NCBI RefSeq assembly: GCF_036967205.1
Contig: NZ_CP146022.1
Span: 4,898,001 to 4,962,000 of the forward strand
DNA from: Streptomyces sp. Q6
GTDB taxonomy: Bacteria; Actinomycetota; Actinomycetes; Streptomycetales; Streptomycetaceae
Direction: 5' to 3'
Length of the DNA: 64,000 bases
The notes under the pieces: model-generated
Databases searched by the model: none
Told to the model about the DNA's origin: nothing
The model's input: only the letters and a program-made list of their open reading frames with translations
Position numbers and translations under genes: made by a program
Part shown: one piece after another, positions 17,573 through 25,697 of the stretch
How the letters are laid out: each line of letters starts with the position of its first letter
Position numbering within the stretch: the first letter of the stretch is position 1

Positions 17573-18148
17573 ATGACCGCCACCTACACCTTCGACGTCT
17601 TCATGAGCCTGGACGGCTTCGGTGCCGCCGGCGGTGACTGGACCGGCTACTGGGGCAAGCAGGGCCCCGAGCTGCTCGACCACCGCCTCGCCCTGTACGA
17701 CACCGAGCAGCGGATGGTCCTCGGCGCGCACACGTACCGGGCGTTCGCGCGGATGCTGGCGACGAGCACGGAGGACTCCGACGTGCGCGACCCCTGGGTC
17801 ACACGGATGCGGAACCTGCCGGCGACGGTGGTGTCCTCGACCCTGGAGGGGCCCCTCGACTGGCCGGACGCCACCGTGGTGCCCGGTGACGCCGTGGACG
17901 TCGTCGCCGGGCTCAAGAAGGAGTCGGACGTTCCGCTGCGCTCGCACGGCAGCCTCTCGATGAACCGCGCGCTGATGGCCGCGGGCCTGGTCGACCGCCT
18001 CCAGGTGACGGTCTTCCCCGTCGTCACCGGCCGGACCGGCGTCGAGCCGATCTTCGGGGGCGCGGCCGACTTCGACCTGGACCTGATCGAGAGCCGCGTC
18101 CTCGACGGCCGCGTCCAGGAGCTGGTCTACCGCCCCACGCTCCACTGA
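17573..18148 (+). CDS. Dihydrofolate reductase-fold (RibD C-terminal) protein
   Basis: 191-aa member of the RibD-C/DHFR-like reductase family. Characteristic stretches are YTFDVFMSLDGFGA at the N-terminus, MVLGAHTYRAF, MRNLPATVVSSTLEGPLDW, a nucleotide-binding-type RSHGSLSMNRALMAAGLVD and GAADFDLDLIES. The usual GSG of the NADPH loop is replaced by SHGS. The ATG at 17573 has GGGAGGACGAC directly upstream. The substrate is unknown; most family members are uncharacterised. The stop codon is 36 bp from the left boundary repeat of the scar described next. Confidence 0.85.
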   Translation: MTATYTFDVFMSLDGFGAAGGDWTGYWGKQGPELLDHRLALYDTEQRMVLGAHTYRAFARMLATSTEDSDVRDPWVTRMRNLPATVVSSTLEGPLDWPDATVVPGDAVDVVAGLKKESDVPLRSHGSLSMNRALMAAGLVDRLQVTVFPVVTGRTGVEPIFGGAADFDLDLIESRVLDGRVQELVYRPTLH

Positions 18149-18168
18149 CCCACCGGCGCCCTGGCTCC

Positions 18169-18192
18169 AGGGCTAGATCCAGGGCTAGATCC
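18169..18192. repeat. 12-bp tandem duplication at the scar edge
   Basis: AGGGCTAGATCC occurs twice in a row. It repeats the pmt stop codon and last codons (complement of GGATCTAG), partly overlapping the left 86-bp repeat. Confidence 0.8.
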
Positions 18193-18269
18193 AGGTGTCC
18201 AGCCACATCCGCGACCGCCATGAGTCCATCGGGATCGCGTTCCCCGTGTAGATCGGCCAGAAGTAGATG
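18184..18269. repeat. 86-bp direct repeat, left copy (duplicated pmt 3' end, att-like)
   Basis: Matches 19819-19904 at 84 of 86 positions. It encodes, on the minus strand, the last 28 codons and the stop of the mannosyltransferase gene. Both differences are synonymous: a Ser codon TCG in pmt versus TCA here, and a Gly codon GGC versus GGG. The copy is detached from any gene body. Its position at the end of a protein gene, with a foreign-looking interval between the copies, resembles the att sites of an integrated element. Confidence 0.85.
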
Positions 18270-18384
18270 GAATCCTGGACCGGCCGGGCCGCGCTCCCCT
18301 GACCTGCGGCGATGTGAAGATTCAATGGCTACTGGCGCACCTACCTGCCCATGGCCCACTAGCGGCAGGCTCACAGGAGTGAAC

Positions 18385-19374
18385 ATGATCAAGCGAGCAG
18401 GCTTCTATCGGGAGATCGGCGGCCAGTCAGCGACGCCGGACGATGCACCGTCCCTCCGTGATGCCGTACAGGACAGTGGGCCCTGGGACGAGGACCGCAT
18501 CCTCGCCTACCTGGAATCAGCCCTGGAGATCTACACCACGATGGGCGCCGAGCGTGACGCCCTCACCGGCGACGAATGGATCACGGGCGCCGGCTCTCTC
18601 GTGACCGATGGCACCTGGCTGTGGCCGACCGACCTGGTGCACTATGTACGCCGACACCACGCGGCCCTGCCGCAAGAGTTCCTGGACCACATCCGGGCCA
18701 ACAACTACACGGTCCCCGCCGTGCCCGACGAACAGGCGCGGTACATCTTCCAGGGGGAGTTCCCGGAGAACGCGCCTACTGTGAGCACGTCCAAGGCTGC
18801 GGGGTTCTTCACCTGGTACGTGCCGAAGCTGAACAGTGCGCGAGCCCGACAACTCCTCACACATCTGGAGACCGCCGGGTTCTCCGTCGTACACCCTCTC
18901 ACGAACGCCCTCTTCGGATTCCGTGAGACGCCGACCGGAAACCGTGACCCGCTGATGGGCGATGGCACGGCCTTGGCCGCTGCCTTGTCCGACGACCGCT
19001 GCTCGAGGGCCGAGTTCACCTGCTGGAAGGGCTACGACCAGTCTCTTACCGGCGTCGTGCGACGCACGGACGAGACGACGCAGAGCATCACGTTGCGCCT
19101 CAGCGATGTCCCCGTGCCGGACCGCGAGGAGGCCGTCGCGGCGCTGGTGCGCACGCTCGACCAGGACGCGGCCGAATCCCTCGGGTTCGTCATCGACCGG
19201 ACCGGTGCTTCGGCTTCCCAGGACTGGGACCGCATCCTCACCGGCAGCGGAGGGCACTTCACCGTGTGGCCCGACACCGTCGGGATCCTGAGGGACCGCG
19301 TCGGCAGCCACCCTGAGCTGGCCGACATCACGCCAACTACTTACGGCCCGCTCGACGTCTTCCACCGCGCCTAG
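18385..19374 (+). CDS. Hypothetical protein between the direct repeats
   Basis: 329-aa soluble protein that I cannot assign to a named family. The N-terminal 110 residues resemble a recurrent actinobacterial type beginning MIKRAGFYREIG. They include a WPTDLVHYVRRHHAALPQEF stretch and the segment RDALTGDEWITGAGSLVTDG. The C-terminal half (about 130-329) has no motif I recognise. There is no signal peptide or membrane helix. The ATG at 18385 has CAGGAG about 6 nt upstream. It lies inside the interval bounded by the 86-bp repeats, next to a broken transposase, so it is probably acquired cargo. Confidence 0.75.
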   Translation: MIKRAGFYREIGGQSATPDDAPSLRDAVQDSGPWDEDRILAYLESALEIYTTMGAERDALTGDEWITGAGSLVTDGTWLWPTDLVHYVRRHHAALPQEFLDHIRANNYTVPAVPDEQARYIFQGEFPENAPTVSTSKAAGFFTWYVPKLNSARARQLLTHLETAGFSVVHPLTNALFGFRETPTGNRDPLMGDGTALAAALSDDRCSRAEFTCWKGYDQSLTGVVRRTDETTQSITLRLSDVPVPDREEAVAALVRTLDQDAAESLGFVIDRTGASASQDWDRILTGSGGHFTVWPDTVGILRDRVGSHPELADITPTTYGPLDVFHRA

Positions 19375-19394
19375 TGGGATGTATCGGGTCGTAG

Positions 19395-19692
19395 CAGACT
19401 CGATGTCCTCGCCGTCCTCGCCGTCCTCGCTCCGACGCTCCAGCAGGCCATGGACGAGGCTCGGCGCAAGGCGTTCCTGATCCTGGACGGCACGCTCCTG
19501 CCGATCGACCGGATCGCCGAGAACCGCCCGTACTACTCCGGGAAACACCAACGCCACGGAATGAACGTGCAGGTCATCGCCGATCCACACGGCAAACTGC
19601 TGTAGGCCTCGCCCGCGCTGCCCGGTGCCACGCACGACCTGACCGCCGCCCGCAGCACCGGAATCATCGAGGCGCTGAGCACCACCGGGATG
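19395..19692 (+). pseudogene. IS5-type DDE transposase fragment with an in-frame stop
   Basis: Continuous reading gives FLILDGTLLPIDRIAENRP, YYSGKHQRHGMNVQVIADP and HGKLL, then a stop at 19603-19605, then ASPALPGATHDLTAARS in the same frame. This is the DDE catalytic core of an IS5-family (DDE_Tnp_4-like) transposase: the first Asp in ILDGT and the second in HDLTAAR. The TAG sits where these enzymes usually have Trp (TGG), so a single G-to-A change fits. No start region, no last catalytic Glu region and no terminal inverted repeats are visible, so it is a dead fragment. Confidence 0.8.
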
Positions 19693-19773
19693 TGCGCGAG
19701 GTGTGCGTCGGCTCGGGCCGTCCCTGGGCCGTCCGCGGGTGGCCCAGGTCGACCGACAACGACCAACAACGAC

Positions 19774-19805
19774 GTGAGGGGCGCGGCCGTGGCCGTGCCC
19801 CTCAC
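19774..19805 (-). terminator. Rho-independent-type terminator behind pmt
   Basis: GTGAGGGGCGCGGCC (19774-19788) pairs with GGCCGTGCCCCTCAC (19791-19805), a near-perfect hairpin with one G-T pair. It lies 15 bp after the pmt stop. The T-run is weak, as is common in Streptomyces. Confidence 0.7.
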
Positions 19806-19818
19806 CTTCGTTTGCCCA

Positions 19819-19904
19819 GCTAGATCCAGGTGTCCAGCCACATCCGCGACCGCCACGAGTCCATCGGGATCGCGTTGCCCGTGTAGATCGGCCAGAAGTA
19901 GATG
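19819..19904. repeat. 86-bp direct repeat, right copy (inside the pmt 3' end)
   Basis: This is the functional 3' end of pmt (codons for TGNAIPMDSWRSRMWLDTWI and the stop). It is the partner of the copy at 18184-18269; the interval between the copies is 1,549 bp. Confidence 0.85.
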
Positions 19905-21583
19905 AAGTTCCACGCGATGAGCAGGACCAGGACACCGGCGCTCGCCGCGCCGATCATCCGGCGCCGTTCGCTCGACCCCGGTTTCCCGATGATCGCGCCC
20001 AGCATCATCGCCAGTGCCAGGCAGAGGAACGGTACGAAGACGACCGCGTAGAAGTAGAAGATCGTCCGCTCCTGGTAGTGGAACCAGGGCAGATAGCCCG
20101 CCGCGATGCCGCACGCGATCGCGCCCGCGCGCCAGTCGCGCCGGAAGAACCAGCGCCACAGCAGGTAGAGGACCGCGAAGCACGCCGCCCACCACAGGAG
20201 CGGGGTGCCGAGGGCGAGGACCTCGCGGGCGCACTTGTCGGTGGCGTCCGCGGGGCAGCCCTGCGCGCCGGCCGACGGGGACTCGTAGAAGTACGAGACC
20301 GGGCGGCCGTCGACCATCCAGCTCCACGGGTTCGACTGGTACGTGTGCTTCGACGTGAGGTGGGTGTTGAACACCCAGACCTCGTGCTCGTAGTGCCACA
20401 GGCTGCGCACCCAGTCCGGCAGCCAGGTGTGGCCGCCGCCCTTGCCCGCGGTCGCCGCCCAGTTGCGGAAGTAGCCGCCGGTGCCGTCGGCGGGGGAGAG
20501 GATCCAGCCGATCCAGGAGAAGAGGTACGTGGCGACGGCGACCGGCACGGTCGAGAGGAACGCGGGGAACACGTCCCGCTTCAGGACCGCGAGGTACGGG
20601 CGCCGGGCGCCCGCCACGCGCCGCGAACCGACGTCCCACAGCACCGACATCAGCGCGAAGGCGGCGAGGTAGATGAAGCCGTTCCACTTCGTGCCCGCCG
20701 CGAGGCCGAGGCAGAGCCCGGCGAGCAGCCGCCACGGGCGCCACCCGAGCCGCAGTGTCTCGGCGATGTGCGGGTCGGGGCGGACCAGGCCGTGCTCGTC
20801 GACGGGCAGGGCCGCGGCGAGCCGCTCCCGCGCCCGGTCCCGGTCCACGACCAGGCAGCCGAACGCCGCCAGCACGAAGAACACGAGGACCGAGTCGAGC
20901 AGCGCGGTGCGGCTCATCACGAACGCGAGGCCGTCGACCATCAGCAGCGCCCCGGCCAGGCAGCCGAGGAACGTGGAGCGGAACAGCCGCCGCCCGATCC
21001 GGCACACCATGAGCACGCACAGCGTCCCGAGCACGGCCGTCATGAACCGCCAGCCGAACGGATTGAAGCCGAACATCCATTCGCCGATGCCGATGACGTA
21101 CTTGCCGACCGGCGGATGCACGACGTACGAGGCGTCGTGCGGGACGGGGACGTCACCGTTCTTCTGGAGGATCAGGTCGTTGGCGTTCTTCGCCCAGTTG
21201 ACCTCGAACCCGCGGTGGAGCAGCGCCCACGCGTCCTTCGCGTAGTACGTCTCGTCGAATATCACGGCCTTCGGGCTGCCGAGGTTCCAGAACCGCAGCA
21301 CGCCCGCGACGAACGTGAGGAGCAGCGGTCCCGCCCAGCCGACGATCCGGTTCGCCTGCTCGGCCGTGAACCGGCTCAGTCCGAACGACGCCGACAGCCG
21401 GGCACCCGGCGCGGCGAACGGCGGCACCAGGTGCTCCCGGACGTTCCCGCTTCTCTCCTGCGCCTGGTAGCCGAACCGGCGCAGGCCCAGCAGCCACGAG
21501 GACGGCGCCCGCTCACCTGCGGGGATCCGCTCGTACGGGGCGCTGGTCGGGGTCGGCTTGGACGACGACGCGGTACTGGTCAC
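19820..21583 (-). CDS. pmt: Protein O-mannosyltransferase (Pmt, GT39)
   Basis: 587-aa polytopic membrane enzyme that transfers mannose from polyprenyl-phosphate-mannose to secreted proteins. In Streptomyces Pmt glycosylates lipoproteins and the phiC31 receptor. It has about ten membrane helices. The catalytic Asp-Glu of the first outer loop is in FDETYYAKDAW (about residue 107), followed by HPPVGKYVIGIGEWMF and a DSVLVFF stretch. The C-terminal Trp-rich segment is typical. The GTG at 21583 is the only start in frame before an upstream stop. Its last 28 codons are duplicated at 18184. It is divergent from rsmI with 62 bp between them. Confidence 0.92.
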   Translation of the reverse strand: MTSTASSSKPTPTSAPYERIPAGERAPSSWLLGLRRFGYQAQERSGNVREHLVPPFAAPGARLSASFGLSRFTAEQANRIVGWAGPLLLTFVAGVLRFWNLGSPKAVIFDETYYAKDAWALLHRGFEVNWAKNANDLILQKNGDVPVPHDASYVVHPPVGKYVIGIGEWMFGFNPFGWRFMTAVLGTLCVLMVCRIGRRLFRSTFLGCLAGALLMVDGLAFVMSRTALLDSVLVFFVLAAFGCLVVDRDRARERLAAALPVDEHGLVRPDPHIAETLRLGWRPWRLLAGLCLGLAAGTKWNGFIYLAAFALMSVLWDVGSRRVAGARRPYLAVLKRDVFPAFLSTVPVAVATYLFSWIGWILSPADGTGGYFRNWAATAGKGGGHTWLPDWVRSLWHYEHEVWVFNTHLTSKHTYQSNPWSWMVDGRPVSYFYESPSAGAQGCPADATDKCAREVLALGTPLLWWAACFAVLYLLWRWFFRRDWRAGAIACGIAAGYLPWFHYQERTIFYFYAVVFVPFLCLALAMMLGAIIGKPGSSERRRMIGAASAGVLVLLIAWNFIYFWPIYTGNAIPMDSWRSRMWLDTWI

Positions 21584-21645
21584 CGCGCCATCGTAGGGAA
21601 CGGCGCTGTGCGAGTCCCGTGCGCCGTCCCTGCGAGGATGGAACC

Positions 21646-22539
21646 GTGACAGGAAGCTCTGATTCCCCCCAGTCCGCCGGCTCGGCCGGAACGCTCGTGC
21701 TGGCCGGCACGCCCATCGGGGCCATTTCCGACGCGCCGCCGCGGCTCGCCCAGGAGCTGGCCGTGGCCGATGTCGTCGCAGCCGAGGACACCCGGCGCAT
21801 GAAGCGGCTCACGCAGGCGCTCGGTGTGCAGGTCAGCGGGCGGGTCGTGTCGTACTTCGAGGGCAACGAGGCGGCGCGCACCCCCGAGCTCGTCGAGGCG
21901 CTGCTCGCCGGGTCGCGGGTGCTGCTCGTGACCGACGCCGGGATGCCGTCCGTGTCCGACCCCGGGTACCGGCTCGTCGCCGCCGCCGTGGAGCACGACA
22001 TCAAGGTCACCGCCGTACCCGGTCCCTCCGCCGTGCTGACCGCGCTGGCCCTGTCCGGGCTGCCCGTCGACCGGTTCTGCTTCGAGGGCTTCCTGCCGCG
22101 CAAGGCGGGCGAGCGCCTCAGCCGCCTGAAGGACGTCGCGGGCGAGCGCCGCACCCTCGTCTACTTCGAAGCGCCGCACCGGCTCGACGACACCCTCGCC
22201 GCGATGGTCGAGGCGTTCGGCGGGACGCGCCGTGCCGCCGTGTGCCGCGAGCTCACCAAGACGTACGAGGAGGTGAAGCGCGGTCCCCTCGACGAGCTCG
22301 CCGAGTGGGCCGCCGAGGGCGTACGCGGGGAGATCACCGTCGTCGTCGAGGGCGCCCCGGAGAAGTCCGGCGACGACCTCACCCCCGAGGAGCTGGTGCG
22401 CAGGGTGCGGGTGCGCGAGGAGGCGGGGGAGCGGCGCAAGGAGGCCATCGCCTCCGTCGCGCAGGAGGCAGGGCTACCCAAGCGCGAGGTCTTCGATGCC
22501 GTGGTGGCGGCAAAGAATGCGGATCGGACCACCCCATAG
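21646..22539 (+). CDS. rsmI: 16S rRNA 2'-O-methyltransferase RsmI (C1402)
   Basis: 297-aa SAM-dependent tetrapyrrole-methylase-fold enzyme that 2'-O-methylates C1402 of 16S rRNA. Family blocks are LVLAGTPIGAISDAPPRL, VVAAEDTRRMKRL, VLLVTDAGMPSVSDPG, VTAVPGPSAVLTALALSGLP, FEGFLPRK, FEAPHRLDDTL and the ELTKTYEEVKRGPL motif. The GTG at 21646 has GAGGATGG about 6 nt upstream. It is divergent from pmt. Confidence 0.95.
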   Translation: MTGSSDSPQSAGSAGTLVLAGTPIGAISDAPPRLAQELAVADVVAAEDTRRMKRLTQALGVQVSGRVVSYFEGNEAARTPELVEALLAGSRVLLVTDAGMPSVSDPGYRLVAAAVEHDIKVTAVPGPSAVLTALALSGLPVDRFCFEGFLPRKAGERLSRLKDVAGERRTLVYFEAPHRLDDTLAAMVEAFGGTRRAAVCRELTKTYEEVKRGPLDELAEWAAEGVRGEITVVVEGAPEKSGDDLTPEELVRRVRVREEAGERRKEAIASVAQEAGLPKREVFDAVVAAKNADRTTP

Positions 22540-22736
22540 GCGCGTAAAGGACTAACCTGAAATGCAAAGCGAAGACCGGGCGACAGGCCCTTTTCGACAC
22601 GGAGAAGCCAAATCGGCTCCAACAGTCGACAGGTCTTTTGCGCTCGGCCCGGCGGAGGCGTCCACTGGTTGAAGGGACGCACCCGTCCCCACGCTGCCTG
22701 ACGGCAGCGCTTGTCCAGCGGACAAGAGGAGCTGGC

Positions 22737-23231
22737 ATGAGCGAGTTCGCGGTCTCCAGGACGGCTACCGGTGCGCAGGCACCCTCCGTACCCAACCGCA
22801 GCGCGGCGATATCCATCGTCCACGAGTCGTATTCCTTCGCCTGCATGCGCTGCGGGCACGGCTGGGAGCAGTCCTACGAGATAGAGCACCACGTCGACGG
22901 GGACGGCGGGGAGTTCGTGATGTACGTGGTGAACGGCGAGCGCGTGCCGTCACCCCTGACCCGTCCCACCTGCCTCAACTGCGACGGCCATGTCGTACGG
23001 ATCATGCAGGCGGGCACCGTCTCGTCCGCCCGGGGCGCCCTCCAGCGCCACCGCGTCCCCCAGGCCGGACCCGTCGAGGTGCCCGAGCCGGACTCCGCGG
23101 AGCGCACGAAGCACCACCACTGGCACCTGTCCGACCTGCTGCACCCCTTCAGCCACCACCACAACGACCATGGCGCGCCGCCGAACACGTCCGTGAACGC
23201 CTCCGAGAAGGACGGCTCGGCGCCTTCCTGA
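22737..23231 (+). CDS. Zinc-ribbon-like hypothetical protein with His-rich tail
   Basis: 164-aa protein with two CxxC pairs, Cys36/Cys39 (FACMRCGHGW) and Cys79/Cys82 (PTCLNCDG), spaced to form a zinc ribbon. The segment near residues 125-145 is rich in His (HHHWHLSDLLHPFSHHH). There is no catalytic motif and no membrane helix. The ATG at 22737 has AAGAGGAG about 7 nt upstream. The 197-bp gap in front holds the promoter but no recognisable element. It lies between rsmI and tatD on the same strand; function unknown. Confidence 0.8.
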   Translation: MSEFAVSRTATGAQAPSVPNRSAAISIVHESYSFACMRCGHGWEQSYEIEHHVDGDGGEFVMYVVNGERVPSPLTRPTCLNCDGHVVRIMQAGTVSSARGALQRHRVPQAGPVEVPEPDSAERTKHHHWHLSDLLHPFSHHHNDHGAPPNTSVNASEKDGSAPS

Positions 23232-23255
23232 GGAGGGGCTTCGTAGGATCGGGGT

Positions 23256-24137
23256 ATGAGCCCCGATCGTGCCAAGGACGTCACCCCGCCGCCGCTGCCC
23301 GCGCCCCTCGCGGTGGAGGTCGCCGACTCCCACACCCACCTGGACATGCAGGCGGGGACCGTGGAGGAGGGCCTCGCCAGAGCGGCGTCGGTGGGGGTGA
23401 CGACCGTCGTCCAGGTCGGCTGCGACCTGAACGGATCGCGCTGGGCCGCCGATCTCGCGGCCGCCCACGCGCGCGTGCACGCGACCGTGGCCCTGCATCC
23501 GAACGAGGCGCCGCGCATCGTCCACGGTGATCCCGACGGCTGGTCCCGCCAGGGGGCCCGTGAACCGCTCGGTGACGCCGGGCTCGACGAGGCCCTCGCG
23601 GAGATCGACCGGCTCGCCGCGCTTCCGCAGGTCAAGGGCGTCGGCGAGACCGGCCTCGACTACTTCCGTACGGGCCCCGAGGGCAAGGCCGCCCAGGAGC
23701 GGTCCTTCCGCGCGCACATCGAGATCGCCAAGCGGCACGGCAAGGCCCTCGTCATCCACGACCGCGAGGCCCACGAGGATGTGCTACGGGTCCTGAAGGA
23801 AGAGGGCGCGCCCGAACGCACCGTCTTCCACTGCTATTCCGGCGACGCGGAGATGGCTCAAGTCTGTGCGCGCAACGGCTACTTCATGTCGTTCGCCGGC
23901 AATATGACGTTCAAGAACGCGCAGCCGTTGCGCGACGCACTCGCGGTCGCGCCGCTGGAACTCGTCCTCGTCGAGACCGACGCGCCTTTTCTGACGCCCG
24001 CTCCGTACCGCGGTCGGCCTAATGCGCCGTATCTCATTCCGGTCACGCTGCGCGCCATGGCGGCGGTGCGGGGCATCGGTGAAGACGCCCTCGCGACGGC
24101 GGTCTCCGCCAATACGGCCCGCGCTTTTGGTTACTGA
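23256..24137 (+). CDS. tatD: TatD family metal-dependent hydrolase/DNase
   Basis: 293-aa TIM-barrel metallohydrolase of the TatD type (3'-5' DNase/RNase and quality-control family). Metal ligands are visible as HTHLD (His26, His28), GVGETGLDYF, the barrel motifs LVIHDREAHEDVL and FHCYSGDAEMA, and the last Asp in ETDAPFLTP. The ATG is at 23256. It precedes the rpf-ksgA-ispE run, as in other actinobacteria. Confidence 0.93.
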   Translation: MSPDRAKDVTPPPLPAPLAVEVADSHTHLDMQAGTVEEGLARAASVGVTTVVQVGCDLNGSRWAADLAAAHARVHATVALHPNEAPRIVHGDPDGWSRQGAREPLGDAGLDEALAEIDRLAALPQVKGVGETGLDYFRTGPEGKAAQERSFRAHIEIAKRHGKALVIHDREAHEDVLRVLKEEGAPERTVFHCYSGDAEMAQVCARNGYFMSFAGNMTFKNAQPLRDALAVAPLELVLVETDAPFLTPAPYRGRPNAPYLIPVTLRAMAAVRGIGEDALATAVSANTARAFGY

Positions 24138-24199
24138 CCGACAACGGTCGGACCCGTTCACGTTCCGACGGTGTCGCGACACCGAGTAGTCGCGCTGCT

Positions 24200-24228
24200 T
24201 TGGAGAGTGACGAACGCTCCGCTAGGTT
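24200..24228 (+). promoter_or_regulatory. Candidate sigma-70-type promoter of rpf
   Basis: TTGGAG (24200-24205), 17-nt spacer, TAGGTT (24223-24228). This would give a 5' leader of about 55 nt before the GTG at 24288. No ydaO-type (c-di-AMP) riboswitch sequence, known upstream of some Streptomyces rpf genes, is apparent. Confidence 0.45.
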
Positions 24229-24287
24229 CTGCTCGCCCGACCCGCTCCGTTCCGGGGGCGGACCCCTGGAGCGCCTGGAGCGTCGTC

Positions 24288-25664
24288 GTGAGCAGTTCGC
24301 CGTACGAGACGTACGAGACGTACCAGCCGTACGGCGGTGCGACGCCGCCGTACGAGCCGCAGCCGCCGTCGCACGGCTCCTACGAGCCGTACGAGCCGGA
24401 CCCGTACGTCGCCCAGGACACCTACCGGCCCGCCTACACGTACGAGCAGGAGCAGGCCCGCGCGCAGGCGGCCGCGCCCACCGAGCCGCGGCTGCCACGC
24501 CAGGCGCCCGCCCCCGACGGCGGCCGGGCCGCCGCCCGCCGTGCCGCGCGGCGCAAGAAGTCGGACCACCGGCCCGAGGCACTGCGCCGACTGCTCCCGC
24601 AGGCGCTCGTCGTCGCGTTCCTCGCGGGCGGCACCTCCGCGTTCGTCGCCAACGACAAGGCGATCCAGCTCACCGTCGACGGCAAGGAGCGCACCCTGCA
24701 CACCTTCGCCGACGACGTCAGCGAACTCCTCGCCGACGAGGGCGTCGACGTCGGCGAGCACGACCTCGTGGCGCCCGCCGGACAGACCGCCCTGGCCAGC
24801 GGCGACGAGGTCGCCGTCCGCTACGGCCGCCCCGTCCAGCTCACCCTGGACGGACAGCGCCGCGAGGTGTGGACGACGGCGGGCACCGTCGAGGGGGCGC
24901 TGAAGCAGCTCGGGGTGCGCGCCGAGGGCGCCTACCTCTCCGCGTCCCGCTCCAAGCGCATCGCGCGGCACGGGCTCGACCTCGACGTGCGCACCGAGCG
25001 GAGCGTCACGATCATGGCCGACGGGCGGCGCCGCACCATCCGCACCAACGCGGCGAGCGTGCGCGAGGCCGTCGACGAGGCCGGGATCTCGCTGCACGGC
25101 CAGGACACCACGTCCGTGCCGCAGGACAGCTTCCCGCGCGACGGGCAGACCATCACCGTGATGCGGGTGACCGGCTCGAAGGAGGTGCGCGAGGAGCCGA
25201 TCCCGTATGCCACCGAGCGCACCGAGGACGACTCGCTCTTCCAGGGCACGGAGGTCGTGGCCCGCGCCGGGGAGCCGGGCATGAAGCGGGTCACGTACGC
25301 GCTGCGTACCGTCAACGGCGTCAAGCAGAAGCCGCGCCGGGTCAGGACCGAGATCGTGCGCGAGCCCCGCACCCAGCTGGTCAAGGTCGGCACGAAGGCG
25401 ATGCCCACGTCCGTCGCCGGGGCCGACTCCCTGAACTGGTCGGGGCTCGCCGCCTGCGAGTCGGGCGGGCGCCCCTCGGCCACGGACGCGACCGGCACGT
25501 ACGGCGGCCTCTACCAGTTCGACACCCAGACCTGGCAGAGCCTCGGCGGCTCCGGCCGGCCCCAGGACGCCTCGGCCTCGGAACAGACGTACCGGGCGAA
25601 GAAGCTGTACGTGCGCCGGGGCGCGAGCCCGTGGCCCCACTGCGGGCCCCGGCTGCACGGGTGA
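24288..25664 (+). CDS. rpfB: Resuscitation-promoting factor (RpfB-type, DUF348/G5/transglycosylase)
   Basis: 458-aa muralytic cell-wall enzyme that promotes germination or resuscitation. A Tyr/Pro-rich cytoplasmic N-terminus (YETYETYQPYGG) is followed by one membrane anchor (about residues 103-122). DUF348 repeats occupy about 125-300 (IQLTVDGKERTLHTFADDV is the first), and a G5 domain about 300-375 (KEVREEPIPYATERTED). A C-terminal transglycosylase-like Rpf domain has the catalytic Glu391 in LAACESGGRP, and ends in GASPWPHCGPRLHG. The GTG at 24288 has GGAG about 9 nt upstream. It sits directly before ksgA and ispE, the standard actinobacterial order. Confidence 0.93.
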   Translation: MSSSPYETYETYQPYGGATPPYEPQPPSHGSYEPYEPDPYVAQDTYRPAYTYEQEQARAQAAAPTEPRLPRQAPAPDGGRAAARRAARRKKSDHRPEALRRLLPQALVVAFLAGGTSAFVANDKAIQLTVDGKERTLHTFADDVSELLADEGVDVGEHDLVAPAGQTALASGDEVAVRYGRPVQLTLDGQRREVWTTAGTVEGALKQLGVRAEGAYLSASRSKRIARHGLDLDVRTERSVTIMADGRRRTIRTNAASVREAVDEAGISLHGQDTTSVPQDSFPRDGQTITVMRVTGSKEVREEPIPYATERTEDDSLFQGTEVVARAGEPGMKRVTYALRTVNGVKQKPRRVRTEIVREPRTQLVKVGTKAMPTSVAGADSLNWSGLAACESGGRPSATDATGTYGGLYQFDTQTWQSLGGSGRPQDASASEQTYRAKKLYVRRGASPWPHCGPRLHG

Positions 25665-25697
25665 CCCCGGGGCGAGAGGGCCCCTTACCCTGGGAGC

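Noticed and set aside
18149-18384. A separate small gene to the left of the hypothetical protein
   Set aside because: The only convincing coding similarity here is the detached pmt 3' end. Other frames lack a start, ribosome site or codon bias.
24138-24287. ydaO/c-di-AMP riboswitch before rpfB
   Set aside because: The 150-bp space lacks the conserved riboswitch blocks. It holds only a short CCGAC/GTCGG hairpin and a promoter-like sequence.
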